Of a stretch of 64,000 bases of DNA, positions 43,217-51,934 are shown piece after piece. The position numbers were made by a program, and so were the translations under genes. How positions within the stretch are numbered: the first letter of the stretch is position 1; the number at the start of each line of letters is the position of its first letter. This stretch comes from Alphaproteobacteria bacterium (GTDB lineage Bacteria > Pseudomonadota > Alphaproteobacteria > UBA8366): assembly GCA_028281325.1 (NCBI GenBank), contig JANQKC010000027.1:186001-250000 (forward strand). The letters are read 5' to 3'. Below the pieces are notes generated by a model. It searched no databases. It had not been told where the DNA came from and worked only from the letters and a program-made list of their open reading frames with translations.

Positions 43217-43315
43217 CCATCATCAGATACAGCGCGGCAGCGACGAATAGAAGATGAAATTTGCCGAACACTTTCACCATGGCGCAAGGCATCGCGACTT
43301 GGGTAAAGTCCGGCT

Positions 43316-43966
43316 ATGGTCGCCGTCGCCGTTATGCAACCCTATTTCCTACCCTACGCTGGTTACTTCCGGCTGTTCGCCGCGGCCGACCGGGTCGCGC
43401 TGTTCGACTGCGTGCAATTCCCACGGCGCGGTTGGGTGCATCGCAACCGGCTGCCCGCCGGTACCGGGACTCCGGCATGGTTGACGCTGCCGTTGCGGTC
43501 CGGGGCGATGGAAACCCGAATCGCCGACCTTAGGTTTGCAGACGGTGCAGCGGTCACGTTGCGACAGCGTTGCGATCGGTTTCCCCAACTACGGGAAACG
43601 GACCACCCGCTCCTATCGCGCGTCTTGGACCCGACGCCCGACGTCGTCGGATATCTGGAAGCGCTGTTGCGGCGGTGCTGCGAGCAGTTGAACTTGCCGT
43701 TCGAGACGATCCGGACCAGTAGCCTCGACATAAACCCGTCACTGCGCGGACAGGACCGTGTTCTCGCCATCGTCGACGCTCTCGATGGCGACAAATACGT
43801 CAATCTCGAAGGGGGCCGGGCGCTGTACGATCCGGCGGCGTTTGCCGGCCGCAGCATAAAACTGTCCTTCCTGCCGGCATGGCAGGGGTCAACCTGGAGC
43901 ATCCTGCAACGGTTGCTAACCGAACCGCCGACGTCCGTGTCGGATGAAATCCACGAACAGCTCTGA
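43316..43966 (+). CDS. WbqC family protein
   Basis: A 216-residue WbqC-like protein: VAVMQPYFLPYAGYFRLFAAADRVALFDCVQFPRRGWVHRN is the family N-terminus. WbqC proteins occur in O-antigen and flagellar glycosylation loci; the reaction is not established to my knowledge. It is divergent from the FlmG-like gene (99 bp) and ends one base before the convergent OGT-like gene. Confidence 0.82.
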   Translation: MVAVAVMQPYFLPYAGYFRLFAAADRVALFDCVQFPRRGWVHRNRLPAGTGTPAWLTLPLRSGAMETRIADLRFADGAAVTLRQRCDRFPQLRETDHPLLSRVLDPTPDVVGYLEALLRRCCEQLNLPFETIRTSSLDINPSLRGQDRVLAIVDALDGDKYVNLEGGRALYDPAAFAGRSIKLSFLPAWQGSTWSILQRLLTEPPTSVSDEIHEQL

Positions 43967-43967
43967 C

Positions 43968-46148
43968 CTACTCTTCGACCAATTGCTTCAGAACGTCATG
44001 AAGCGATTGGACATGCGTCATGTCCGCGAAGATGCGCGGCGCGGCGGCCTCGATCCGATGCTCCAATTCCATTCTATAGTCGTCATCGGTCGCCAGCCGC
44101 ACCGCGATGTCTACATAATCTTCGGCGGACTCCGCGACCGTATCGGTAACGCCCATCAAGCGATAGAGCGCGAGCGCGTATCGGCCCCGCAAGTACCGGC
44201 CCGGCCAGGTCACGATCGGCGTCCCCATGGCGATCGCCTGCCAGCATGTGTTGCCGCCGCCGAAAGGACGCGTGTCCAGCGACACGTCCGCCAGCTTCAC
44301 GACATTCAGGAAATCCAGATGGCTCATGGTCGGCAAAAACCGCACGCGGCCCGCCGCGGCGCCCAGCGTCCGCGCGAAACGGACCTTCACCTTTTCCATG
44401 AGATGCGGGTTGTAACCGGTTGGCAAAAGAAGCATTCCTTGTCGATCCCGGTCCAGGATGGCGGCGAACAGCTTATCCATATCGGGGTGCAGCTTGATCA
44501 GAGTTTGGGCGCAGAAATAGAGCGGCACATCCGGCGGCAGGTCGAATCCGGCCCGCGGTTTGAGCGGGTCCGGAACAACCGGCCTTTCATAATATGTCGG
44601 CGCGCCGCGCAGTCGGACGAGCGGCTCACTGTAATGATCGGCAGCGTCCGGCGGTTCCTGCAAATTGCAGCTGACGTAATGGTCCAGTGTCGGGACGCCG
44701 ATCGTATCCGGGTGCCCCCCCAGGACCGCTTGCACCGGCGCCAGCCGCGCGAAGGCCAGGAAATAGGTCATCGGCTCCATACCGATATCGGTATAGACGA
44801 GAACGTCGAGCTTTTCGTCCGCAATGCGTTGGCGCGCCGCGGAAAGATCCACCGGCAAGATCACGGCACTATCTGCGTCGCAGGCCATACGGCGCCAAAG
44901 CGGATCGTCCGACGGTCCGATGCGGAAGACCGTCACCGAAAATGTGTCCCGTGGCATGAACCGGACCACACCGTGAAAACACCACCCCACCGCATTCGTA
45001 CCGAACTGCCGGGACACGAACCCCAACTTGAGCCGACGACCCGGCTTCCGGCCAGAGCCGACACAATGGTCAGCGACATAAGTCAGAGACGGACAGGCCT
45101 TTGAATAAAGCCGCGCCAAATCGGCCTGTAGGTCGCGGTTGTTCGTATCGTGATAGGAGAGATTGAACGCGGTTACGCCGACATCGCGGTTCGCGTCGTG
45201 CAGCATCGGCGGATCGACTAGTAGCGCAGCGACCGCGTCGGCCATCCGGCGGCGGGCTGCCTCCATTTCATCGGCCGTATCCACGACCACCGGCAGCAGC
45301 GTAGCCCTTTTGACCCGGACGCCCGCGCTTGGCTGCAGTGCGAGGGCGGCGGCGTAGGCGTCATCGGCCGCATCGGTATCCCCCACCTTTCGAAGCGCAT
45401 TGCCGAGGTTCTCATGCGCCGCCGCGACCGCGGGATCCTGCGCCACCGCTTCGCGCAGGCAATGCACGGCCTCGTCGAACGCGCCGAGTTCCAGCAATGT
45501 CACGCCGAGATTGTTGCGTGGCTCGACGGCGTCGGGGGCAAGCGCGATGGCGGCGCGATACAACGCCGCCGCTTCTCGGGGAAGCCCGATATCCATACAC
45601 AGAACACCGAAGTTGCATTTGGCCATCGCATCTTCCGGAAATTCATCCACCAACCCGCGATAAAGGTCCGCCGCCGCCTTGAGATTGCCAGCCGCCTTCA
45701 ACGCCGCAGCCATGTTGTTGCGGATGCCCGGATTTCCTGGGTCGTCCTGCAAGGCCCGCTCATAATCAGCCAACGCTTCGTGATGCCTTCCCTGCGCCGC
45801 CAACGTGTTCGCAAGGTTGAACCGCGTCATAGCCGCACCCGGCCGCAACTCGAGCGCCGACCGGAAGCACGCCTCGGCCCGCGCCAACTGGCCGGACGAA
45901 CGATAGACTGTCCCTAAGTTGGACAGAATGGTCGCGTTTTCGACGTTCAATTCCGACGCCCGTCCGATCAGATCAATCGCGGCATCGACATCCCCGCGCT
46001 GCGAGGCGAGCACGCCGCGCATGTGCAAAGCCTCGGCATTCTCAGGATCGACGGTTAGAACCTGGAGGTAGAGCGCATCCGCCGCGTCGGTTCGTCCAGC
46101 CTGATGCTGTTGTTTTGCCTTGGCGAGGATCAGCGCCGCTTCGCTCAA
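43968..46148 (-). CDS. TPR-containing O-GlcNAc transferase-like (GT41/SPINDLY type) protein
   Basis: A 726-residue protein. The first 280 residues are TPR units (NATILSNLGTVYRSSGQLAR, EPRNNLGVTLLELGAFDEAV); the rest matches the OGT/GT41 catalytic region: LKLGFVSRQFGTNAVGWCFH, DVLVYTDIGMEPMTYFLAFA, PVQAVLGGHPDTIGVPTLDH, VSLDTRPFGGGNTCWQAIAM, GTPIVTWPG. The start is TTG at 46148: AGGAGG lies 7 bases upstream, and no better ATG exists nearby. TTG overlaps the stop of the upstream gene (TTGA), coupling the two. Likely a flagellin or surface-protein O-glycosyltransferase. Confidence 0.85.
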   Translation of the reverse strand: MSEAALILAKAKQQHQAGRTDAADALYLQVLTVDPENAEALHMRGVLASQRGDVDAAIDLIGRASELNVENATILSNLGTVYRSSGQLARAEACFRSALELRPGAAMTRFNLANTLAAQGRHHEALADYERALQDDPGNPGIRNNMAAALKAAGNLKAAADLYRGLVDEFPEDAMAKCNFGVLCMDIGLPREAAALYRAAIALAPDAVEPRNNLGVTLLELGAFDEAVHCLREAVAQDPAVAAAHENLGNALRKVGDTDAADDAYAAALALQPSAGVRVKRATLLPVVVDTADEMEAARRRMADAVAALLVDPPMLHDANRDVGVTAFNLSYHDTNNRDLQADLARLYSKACPSLTYVADHCVGSGRKPGRRLKLGFVSRQFGTNAVGWCFHGVVRFMPRDTFSVTVFRIGPSDDPLWRRMACDADSAVILPVDLSAARQRIADEKLDVLVYTDIGMEPMTYFLAFARLAPVQAVLGGHPDTIGVPTLDHYVSCNLQEPPDAADHYSEPLVRLRGAPTYYERPVVPDPLKPRAGFDLPPDVPLYFCAQTLIKLHPDMDKLFAAILDRDRQGMLLLPTGYNPHLMEKVKVRFARTLGAAAGRVRFLPTMSHLDFLNVVKLADVSLDTRPFGGGNTCWQAIAMGTPIVTWPGRYLRGRYALALYRLMGVTDTVAESAEDYVDIAVRLATDDDYRMELEHRIEAAAPRIFADMTHVQSLHDVLKQLVEE

Positions 46149-48220
46149 GCCGAGACCTCCTGCAGGAAGGCTGCAAGCGCCTTCCCCGGCCGCGCGTCGT
46201 CGAATAGCACATCACAACGATCTCGGATTTCGGCGGAGATTCGCGCCCGTTCCACCGGATCAGTGCCGAGTTTGACCGCGATATCGACATAGTCTTGCGA
46301 CGACTCCGCGACACAATCCGATAGCTCCATATGCCGGTACAGCGCCAGTGTGCCGCGGCCCTGTAAGGAACTGGCAGGCAATGTCACAATGGGAAGGCCG
46401 GCCGCAAATCCTTGGTAGCTGGTATTGCCGCCACCAAATGGCCAAGTGTCGAGCAGTACGTCAGCGGACGCCATCATCGCATAGAACTGCTTTCGTTTAA
46501 CGCGCTGCAGTATCCGGACTCGGTCAAAAACATCGCCGAAAATCGGACGCCACCGGGCCTTCAGGCGCTCGGTCATCGTCGCCTCGATGCCCTCGAACAT
46601 CACAAGGCATCCGGCGGGGTCGCGTCGCAGAATCTCCACGAGCGGTGCATCCATGTCGGGATGGACCTTGAACAGACTTTGCGCGCACAGATAAACTGTC
46701 GCGTCGTCTGGCAGACCCAGCGGCGAACGCGGATTGGACGCTTTAGGCATATCGGGTCGTCGATAACAGGTTTGCACGCCATCCAACCGAACGAGGCGCT
46801 CGCTGTAATAGGATTGCCCGTCCGGCGGCTCGGCAAAATCGTTGGAGAGATAGTAATCGACGGTGGACACGCCGGTCGTTGCCGGATGCCCCCAGAAGAC
46901 GCATTGAACCGGTGCGAGTCGAGCATGAGCCAATAAATAGCTTAGGTTTTCCAAACCGATATCGGCATATATTAAGATATCGCATTGGTGCGATGCGATG
47001 GTTTGCCGCGCCAGACCATACACATTGGGGATTTTGACCACCGTGGCCACGTCCTGCAGTTCGGGTAAAACGTCTGCCTTGAGCGACGTGGCCGCAAAGA
47101 GGGTGACATCGAACCTCTCCTTCGGCAAATGGTCGAATAAACCGCGCATCGTCCACGCGACCGCGTGATCGAAAAAAAATGAGGAGCAGAAGCCCACGCG
47201 CAACGGCCGCTGACGGTCGCGCTCTATACCACGTTCACAATGCGGCGCCGTCCAACTAAGCGATGGGCACATTCGTCGGAACGCGTTGGAAAGGCGCATC
47301 GAGTTGTCGCGGTCATTTATACCATGATATGCGCGATAGAAATTCAGCACCGGTGCATTGAGCGGCGGCTCGCTCAAACGCAAATCCGTTGTTGAAAGAG
47401 CGTCCAGGCGCGCCGAAAACCGACGACGCCATGTCTCGATATCCTGGGCCGACTTCGGGATAACCGGCATCAACCACATGTCCGCCAGCAAAAATCTTGG
47501 ATCACGCCGCAAGTCGATTGCCGCCGCGAAGTCGGCTGCCGCAGCCTCCGCATCGCCCTGCGCCGCAAACACCAAAGCCCTGTTATAATGCGCGTCGGCA
47601 TATGCTGGGTTCAGGGCGATTGCGCGGTCAAGCGAAGCGATGGCCAGATCGTAGCGACGCATCATCTTCCAGGCGTTGCCCAAACTGTTATGCGCCTCGG
47701 CAAGGTTCGGATCGATTTCAACCGCCTTGCTAAAGGCGGAAACCGCCTCCTCGAACTTACCGGCTGATCGCAACACAAGCCCCAGATTGATGTGCGCGCT
47801 CGCACGGTTGGGTCGCAATCGAATTGCCTGACGCAACGCCACTTCCGCCTCGGCAAACCGCCCGAGCGTTCGCAACGCAATGCCGAGATTGTTGCAGGCG
47901 TCGGCATTCTCCGGATCGAGTTCGAGCGCGCGTTTGTAGTATCCGAGCGCGGCCATCGCATCCCCGCCGGCGACGGCCACCGCCCCCGCGCTGACATGAA
48001 ACATCGCCTCCGACGGCTTGGCCGCAATGGCGGCGGCGATCCGCTGTAGCGCCTCGCCGTGCCGCCCCAGCGCATGCAGCGACAGACCATCGAGATGAAG
48101 CGCATCCGCGTGCGCAGGGTTTTCGTCGAGGACCGACTGGAACAGCGTCCGCGCTTCGGCGTGGTCGCCCCGACGCTGCAAGTCGAGCGCGCTTTCCAGA
48201 ACTTCGATGTCATCCGGCAT
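46145..48220 (-). CDS. TPR-containing O-GlcNAc transferase-like protein, paralogue
   Basis: A 691-residue paralogue of the next gene. TPR units fill residues about 5-250 (NADACNNLGIALRTLGRFAE, NLAEAHNSLGNAWKMMRRYD); the catalytic part has LRVGFCSSFFFDHAVAWTMR, DILIYADIGLENLSYLLAHA, PVQCVFWGHPATTGVSTVDY, VLLDTWPFGGGNTSYQGFAA and GLPIVTLPA. Translation of the downstream gene is coupled to it. Both are divergent from the NeuD-like gene. Which protein each modifies is unknown. Confidence 0.85.
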   Translation of the reverse strand: MPDDIEVLESALDLQRRGDHAEARTLFQSVLDENPAHADALHLDGLSLHALGRHGEALQRIAAAIAAKPSEAMFHVSAGAVAVAGGDAMAALGYYKRALELDPENADACNNLGIALRTLGRFAEAEVALRQAIRLRPNRASAHINLGLVLRSAGKFEEAVSAFSKAVEIDPNLAEAHNSLGNAWKMMRRYDLAIASLDRAIALNPAYADAHYNRALVFAAQGDAEAAAADFAAAIDLRRDPRFLLADMWLMPVIPKSAQDIETWRRRFSARLDALSTTDLRLSEPPLNAPVLNFYRAYHGINDRDNSMRLSNAFRRMCPSLSWTAPHCERGIERDRQRPLRVGFCSSFFFDHAVAWTMRGLFDHLPKERFDVTLFAATSLKADVLPELQDVATVVKIPNVYGLARQTIASHQCDILIYADIGLENLSYLLAHARLAPVQCVFWGHPATTGVSTVDYYLSNDFAEPPDGQSYYSERLVRLDGVQTCYRRPDMPKASNPRSPLGLPDDATVYLCAQSLFKVHPDMDAPLVEILRRDPAGCLVMFEGIEATMTERLKARWRPIFGDVFDRVRILQRVKRKQFYAMMASADVLLDTWPFGGGNTSYQGFAAGLPIVTLPASSLQGRGTLALYRHMELSDCVAESSQDYVDIAVKLGTDPVERARISAEIRDRCDVLFDDARPGKALAAFLQEVSA
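46156..46161 (-). promoter_or_regulatory. Ribosome binding site deciding a TTG start
   Basis: Minus-strand AGGAGG, a perfect Shine-Dalgarno, 7 bases before TTG 46148. This supports TTG as the real start of the OGT-like gene rather than an internal ATG. Confidence 0.8.
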
Positions 48221-48279
48221 GGTGCGGTCGTCTAGGTTGACGTTTACCCGATGGGCCAGCGGCTGCTAGACTCGCCAGC

Positions 48280-48942
48280 ATGAAAAGTCTGGTGATCTTC
48301 GGCACGGGCCAGATCGGTCAGGTCGCACATTACTATTTTTCGAAAGATAGCGACTACACCGTTGCGGGTTTCACCGTCGATGCAGCCTATCTTACCAAGG
48401 ATTCCGTTCAGGGTCTCCCGGTATTTCCCTTTGCGACTTTGGAAGAACACTGTTCGCCGGACGACACCGATATCTTCATCGCCATGGGATACGGCGGCCT
48501 GAACCAGCACCGCCGTACGAAACTGGCGGAAGCACGGGCAAAAGGCTACAGCGCCGCCCACTACGTCTCGACCCAGGCATCGGTCTGGGACGGGTTCGAG
48601 GCCCGCGACAACCTGTTCCTGCTGGAGAACAACGTGATCCAGCCCGGCGTGGTGATCGGCGAAAACACCACACTGTGGAGCGGCAACCATATCGGCCATC
48701 ATTCGAAGATCGGCGCGAATGTCTTCGTCGCCAGCCATGCGGTCGTCTCCGGGGCGGTGACGATCGGCGACAATTGCTTCATCGGCGTCAACGCCACCAT
48801 CGCCGACAACGTGACGGTCGGCGACGACTGCGTGATCGGCGCGGGCGCTTTGATCCTCACCGATGCGCCGGACAAGAGCGTCTATTCGGGCCACGCGAGC
48901 GAGAAATCCAAGGTTCCAAGCAACCGGCTGCGGGGCCTCTAA
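48280..48942 (+). CDS. NeuD-like hexapeptide-repeat sugar acyltransferase
   Basis: A 220-residue protein. The N-terminal Rossmann-like strand is KSLVIFGTGQIGQVAHYYF (NeuD/PglD type); the C-terminal half is a left-handed beta helix of hexapeptide repeats (VIQPGVVIGENTTLWSGNHI, AVVSGAVTIGDNCFIGVNAT, VTVGDDCVIGAGALI). Such enzymes acetylate amino sugars or sialic-acid-like nonulosonates. The stop shares a base with the next start (TAATG), a coupled pair. The flagellin sugar may therefore be N- or O-acylated (inference). Confidence 0.85.
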   Translation: MKSLVIFGTGQIGQVAHYYFSKDSDYTVAGFTVDAAYLTKDSVQGLPVFPFATLEEHCSPDDTDIFIAMGYGGLNQHRRTKLAEARAKGYSAAHYVSTQASVWDGFEARDNLFLLENNVIQPGVVIGENTTLWSGNHIGHHSKIGANVFVASHAVVSGAVTIGDNCFIGVNATIADNVTVGDDCVIGAGALILTDAPDKSVYSGHASEKSKVPSNRLRGL

Positions 48943-49853
48943 TGCGGTGGCGTAAACTCGGCAGGGTTTTTACCGCCGAGGGCCAGCGACCCTGGATGCA
49001 CAGCCACGCGTCGATGCCTTTTGCGGAACCATTGGATAACGGTCGTATCCGCGTTTGGTTCACGCCGCGCGACCGGCACAATCAATCGCATCTCGGCTGG
49101 CTCGAAATCGGTCTCGATGATCCATCGACCATCCTGGAGTTGGCGCGCAAGCCGACGCTTGCTCCGGGTCGAGACGGCGGTTTCGACGACACCGGTGCGA
49201 TGGGCTCCTGGCTGGTCGACCAAGACGGCGAACGGCGGCACTATTATATCGGATGGACCCAATCGGGCGCGGCGCCGTTCCATCTTTCAATCGGGATCGC
49301 GCGAAACCGGGACAGCGGAATGACGTTCACGCGAATCGAAAACAACCCGGTTCATGACCGGAACCCGCACGACCCCATCCTCGTTTCGACGCCCTGCGTC
49401 GTCGTCTCCGATAGCCATTGGGCGATGTACTATCTCTCGGCGACGCGATGGCGCCACGGAAACCCCTTCCCCGACTACAACATCCGCCGCGCGACCAGTC
49501 CCGATGGGGTCGACTGGAAACCGGATACCGTTCCCTGCATCGACTTCGCCGACCCGTCCGAATGCGCGATCGCCCGCCCTTGCGTCATCCAAGACGGCGG
49601 CTTGTGGCGGATGTGGTACTGCCACCGGGGGGATGACTATGAGTACCGCATCGGCTACGCGGAGTCCGGCGACGGCAAGGCCTGGACCCGGCGCGATGAT
49701 CGAGCCGGCCTTACCGTGTCGGACGGCGGTTGGGATAGCGAGATGACGGCCTACCCGTTCGTCTTCGATCATGCCGGGAACCGCTACATGCTATATGCCG
49801 GTAACGGCTACGGTCGCGCCGGCATAGGGCTCGCCGTGCTCGATCACGACTAA
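48942..49853 (+). CDS. Five-bladed beta-propeller glycosidase-like protein
   Basis: A 303-residue protein whose repeated Trp/Gly/Asp motifs (RIRVWFTPRDRHNQSHLGWL, HYYIGWTQSGAAPFHLSIGI, WAMYYLSATRW, LWRMWYCHRGDDYEYRIGYA) resemble the GH43/GH32/GH68 beta-propeller. The track start is far upstream inside the NeuD-like gene; ATG 48942 is coupled to that gene's stop. No signal peptide, so it acts in the cytoplasm. The role in sugar processing is unproven; catalytic residues cannot be assigned by eye. Confidence 0.72.
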   Translation: MRWRKLGRVFTAEGQRPWMHSHASMPFAEPLDNGRIRVWFTPRDRHNQSHLGWLEIGLDDPSTILELARKPTLAPGRDGGFDDTGAMGSWLVDQDGERRHYYIGWTQSGAAPFHLSIGIARNRDSGMTFTRIENNPVHDRNPHDPILVSTPCVVVSDSHWAMYYLSATRWRHGNPFPDYNIRRATSPDGVDWKPDTVPCIDFADPSECAIARPCVIQDGGLWRMWYCHRGDDYEYRIGYAESGDGKAWTRRDDRAGLTVSDGGWDSEMTAYPFVFDHAGNRYMLYAGNGYGRAGIGLAVLDHD

Positions 49854-49860
49854 CGCCGCG

Positions 49861-50715
49861 TCAACCGTCCCCCTTGTCGCCATCGAAAACACGGTCGAGA
49901 TCGGCGCGGGTTGGAAATCCATCGACAAGCAGATCGTCCCGGGGCTTGTAGAGGTACGGATTGGGGTAGTCGCGTGCGACGAAACTCGGCTCGTCGAGGT
50001 TGTTGTAGCGAAAACTTGCGGCCCATCGCACGCCCTCACCCTGCGCCGCACCGGTCCGATGCACCAGGAACATTGAAAAGATCACCAGATCGCCGGGTTC
50101 CGCCTCGATCGCCCGAAACGCGGCATGATCAATCACGGAGGACCGCACCCGGTTACCGAAAGCATGCGGTTCCGTCGGCAAGAGTCCGTTCCGATGACTG
50201 CCCGGAAGAAACTCCAGCGGCGCATTGTCCAACCCTGCCGAGACCAACGGCAGCCACGCCACCACGCCATCGAGACTGCCTTGCACGCTGCGCCAATCCT
50301 GGTGCGGCGGCGTGCGATGATAGCCGCCGGGAACCTTCAACGCTTCGGAAATGATGTGAACGACCGGCCGAGTCGAGATCACGGGCTGCCGTAGGCCCAG
50401 ACCCGTAACGGTGGTCAAAAGGTCCGCGCTGACGCCAAGCCGATGCAAGGCCGGGAGATACTGCGTCACCTTGGCGGCCGCAAGATAGCTTGGCATCGAT
50501 GTTCGGAACAGGTCGGCAAGCGATCGATCGAACGCAGCCCCGGACAGATCTCCGGCAAGGCCGTGCCGTTGCATCTGACGGCGAAAGACATGCCGGAAGG
50601 CGTCGACCAATTCGGCAAGGCTGGCAGGATCGAAGTACCCTCGGAACACAACCAGTCCTTCTTCGTGAAACTGCCGGCGTCGCGTTGCGTCGTTCATGTC
50701 GCGACTGTACGTCAT
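49861..50715 (-). CDS. Phytanoyl-CoA dioxygenase (PhyH) family Fe(II)/2-oxoglutarate oxygenase
   Basis: A 284-residue non-heme iron oxygenase. The facial triad is His138-x-Asp140 (PPHQDW) and His219 (FLVHRTG), with Arg230 placed to hold 2-oxoglutarate; APLEFLPGSHRNGLLP is a conserved PhyH segment. ATG 50715 has GGAAGG 9 bases upstream, favouring it over the ATG six codons later. In a glycosylation island such an enzyme may hydroxylate a sugar or lipid-linked intermediate. It converges with the beta-propeller gene (7 bp). Confidence 0.82.
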   Translation of the reverse strand: MTYSRDMNDATRRRQFHEEGLVVFRGYFDPASLAELVDAFRHVFRRQMQRHGLAGDLSGAAFDRSLADLFRTSMPSYLAAAKVTQYLPALHRLGVSADLLTTVTGLGLRQPVISTRPVVHIISEALKVPGGYHRTPPHQDWRSVQGSLDGVVAWLPLVSAGLDNAPLEFLPGSHRNGLLPTEPHAFGNRVRSSVIDHAAFRAIEAEPGDLVIFSMFLVHRTGAAQGEGVRWAASFRYNNLDEPSFVARDYPNPYLYKPRDDLLVDGFPTRADLDRVFDGDKGDG

Positions 50716-50761
50716 GCTGACGAGCCTTCCAAATACCGAAACGCTGTGTCAGCCTGCATCG

Positions 50762-51415
50762 ATGACATCAAGCGAACCGAAAGACGATGCCGCGACGCCG
50801 GCGTATCGGCAACTCGCCGACCATTATGAAGCTTGCCTCGATCGGCACGGCGATACGCACCGAGGCGTCGATTGGCCGAATGCCGCGGATGCGGAAACGC
50901 GCTACCGCGTAATGCTCGACGTCATGCGCGAGCAACCGGACACACCGGCCTCCGTCCTCGATATCGGGTGCGGCGCCGGCCACCTGCTCACGCATATCCG
51001 GGCGTCGGGCCGGCCGATTGACTATCGCGGTCTGGATATCTCACACAAATTTGTCGACCTGTGCCGCAGCAAGTTCCCGGAAGCCACATTCCATCGCGCC
51101 GATCTTTTGCAGGACGCGCACGGGATCGAACCTGCCGATTATGCCGTCCTCAACGGCGTCTTCACGGAAAAGCTGACCCTTTCGCAAGAGGAAATGACCG
51201 ATTTCATGCGGCGACTGTTGGTCGCCGCTTGGCCGCTGACGGTAAAGGGCATGGCGTTCAACGTCATGTCGATCCAGGTCGATTGGCAGCGCGACGATCT
51301 GTTTCACATGCCTTTCGACACTCTTGCCGATTTCGTGACCAAGAATCTGACCCGGCGTTTTGTCTTCCGCCAAGACTACGGTTTGTACGAATACACCGCC
51401 TATCTCTATCGATGA
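50762..51415 (+). CDS. SAM-dependent class I methyltransferase
   Basis: A roughly 217-residue methyltransferase. VLDIGCGAGHLLTHI is the SAM-binding motif I, YRGLDISHKFVDLC motif II. The track starts 22 codons earlier at 50696; ATG 50762 gives the normal N-terminus but no clear ribosome site marks any of the three possible ATGs, so the start is uncertain. It is divergent from the PhyH-type gene and may methylate a sugar of the glycan. Target unknown. Confidence 0.78.
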   Translation: MTSSEPKDDAATPAYRQLADHYEACLDRHGDTHRGVDWPNAADAETRYRVMLDVMREQPDTPASVLDIGCGAGHLLTHIRASGRPIDYRGLDISHKFVDLCRSKFPEATFHRADLLQDAHGIEPADYAVLNGVFTEKLTLSQEEMTDFMRRLLVAAWPLTVKGMAFNVMSIQVDWQRDDLFHMPFDTLADFVTKNLTRRFVFRQDYGLYEYTAYLYR

Positions 51416-51427
51416 TCTCGATTGTAA

Positions 51428-51446
51428 CCCGGCAAACATTGCCGGG
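51428..51446. promoter_or_regulatory. FlbD/ftr-like perfect inverted repeat 1 upstream of flaG
   Basis: CCCGGCAA-ACA-TTGCCGGG, perfect 8-bp arms with a 3-base centre, the longest copy in the window. About 295 bp before the predicted flaG transcript start. Confidence 0.7.
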
Positions 51447-51465
51447 CAGAATCCGCCCTGCCCAA

Positions 51466-51482
51466 TCGGCAAAATTTGCCGA
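51466..51482. promoter_or_regulatory. FlbD/ftr-like perfect inverted repeat 2 upstream of flaG
   Basis: TCGGCAA-AAT-TTGCCGA, perfect 7-bp arms, 37 bp centre-to-centre from the first repeat. Confidence 0.7.
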
Positions 51483-51704
51483 GTGGGCATCCTGACCCCG
51501 CGAACAGCAAGAAATACGGCAGTACCTGTCATTGCCGAGGTTCGGACCGCACCGCGCCACCGCCGTCCGACTGATTCGTAGCGCCCCATTTTAATATTAT
51601 TTTCAATGAGTTGTGAGGCTGAGAGAATTCATGTCGAAAACTGCCGTCGGGGAAGGAGTGGTATCGCATCATTCTTGGCCCCCGGCCCGAAAAAGAGGCT
51701 TCTC

Positions 51705-51720
51705 TGGCACAACGATTGCA
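51705..51720 (+). promoter_or_regulatory. Sigma-54 promoter upstream of flaG
   Basis: TGGCACA-ACGA-TTGCA matches both boxes (TGGCAC and TTGCA) with exact spacing. The start would be about 200 bases before the flaG ATG. Confidence 0.85.
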
Positions 51721-51934
51721 TGCTTCGTAGGGACATAATTACCCAGGCCTCGAACGCAGATTATTACGACTGTTCAAAAAAAACCGGGCCCTGGAACGAA
51801 TCGTCCGTCGCGGAAGAATCTAGGCGAACGGGCGGCGTGAAAAACGTGCGGCCATAGAAAATTCTGAATAACGCACCGAAAGGCCGCATGAAACACCGCC
51901 GTGAACCGGCAGAACGCAGGTTCAGGAGGACAAA

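Larger units (their letters stand above)
51416..51934. other. 519-bp regulatory region upstream of flaG
   Basis: It holds two perfect FlbD-like palindromes near its left end and one sigma-54 promoter in the middle (listed separately), then a roughly 200-base untranslated leader before flaG. The 83-codon ORF inside has no ribosome site or recognisable product, so I call no gene here. Confidence 0.6.

Noticed and set aside
43944-45104. 386-codon plus-strand ORF overlapping the OGT-like gene
   Set aside because: Antisense shadow; the opposite frame has clear TPR and OGT motifs.
51606-51857. 83-codon ORF between the methyltransferase and flaG
   Set aside because: No ribosome site, no recognisable product, and it straddles the sigma-54 promoter.
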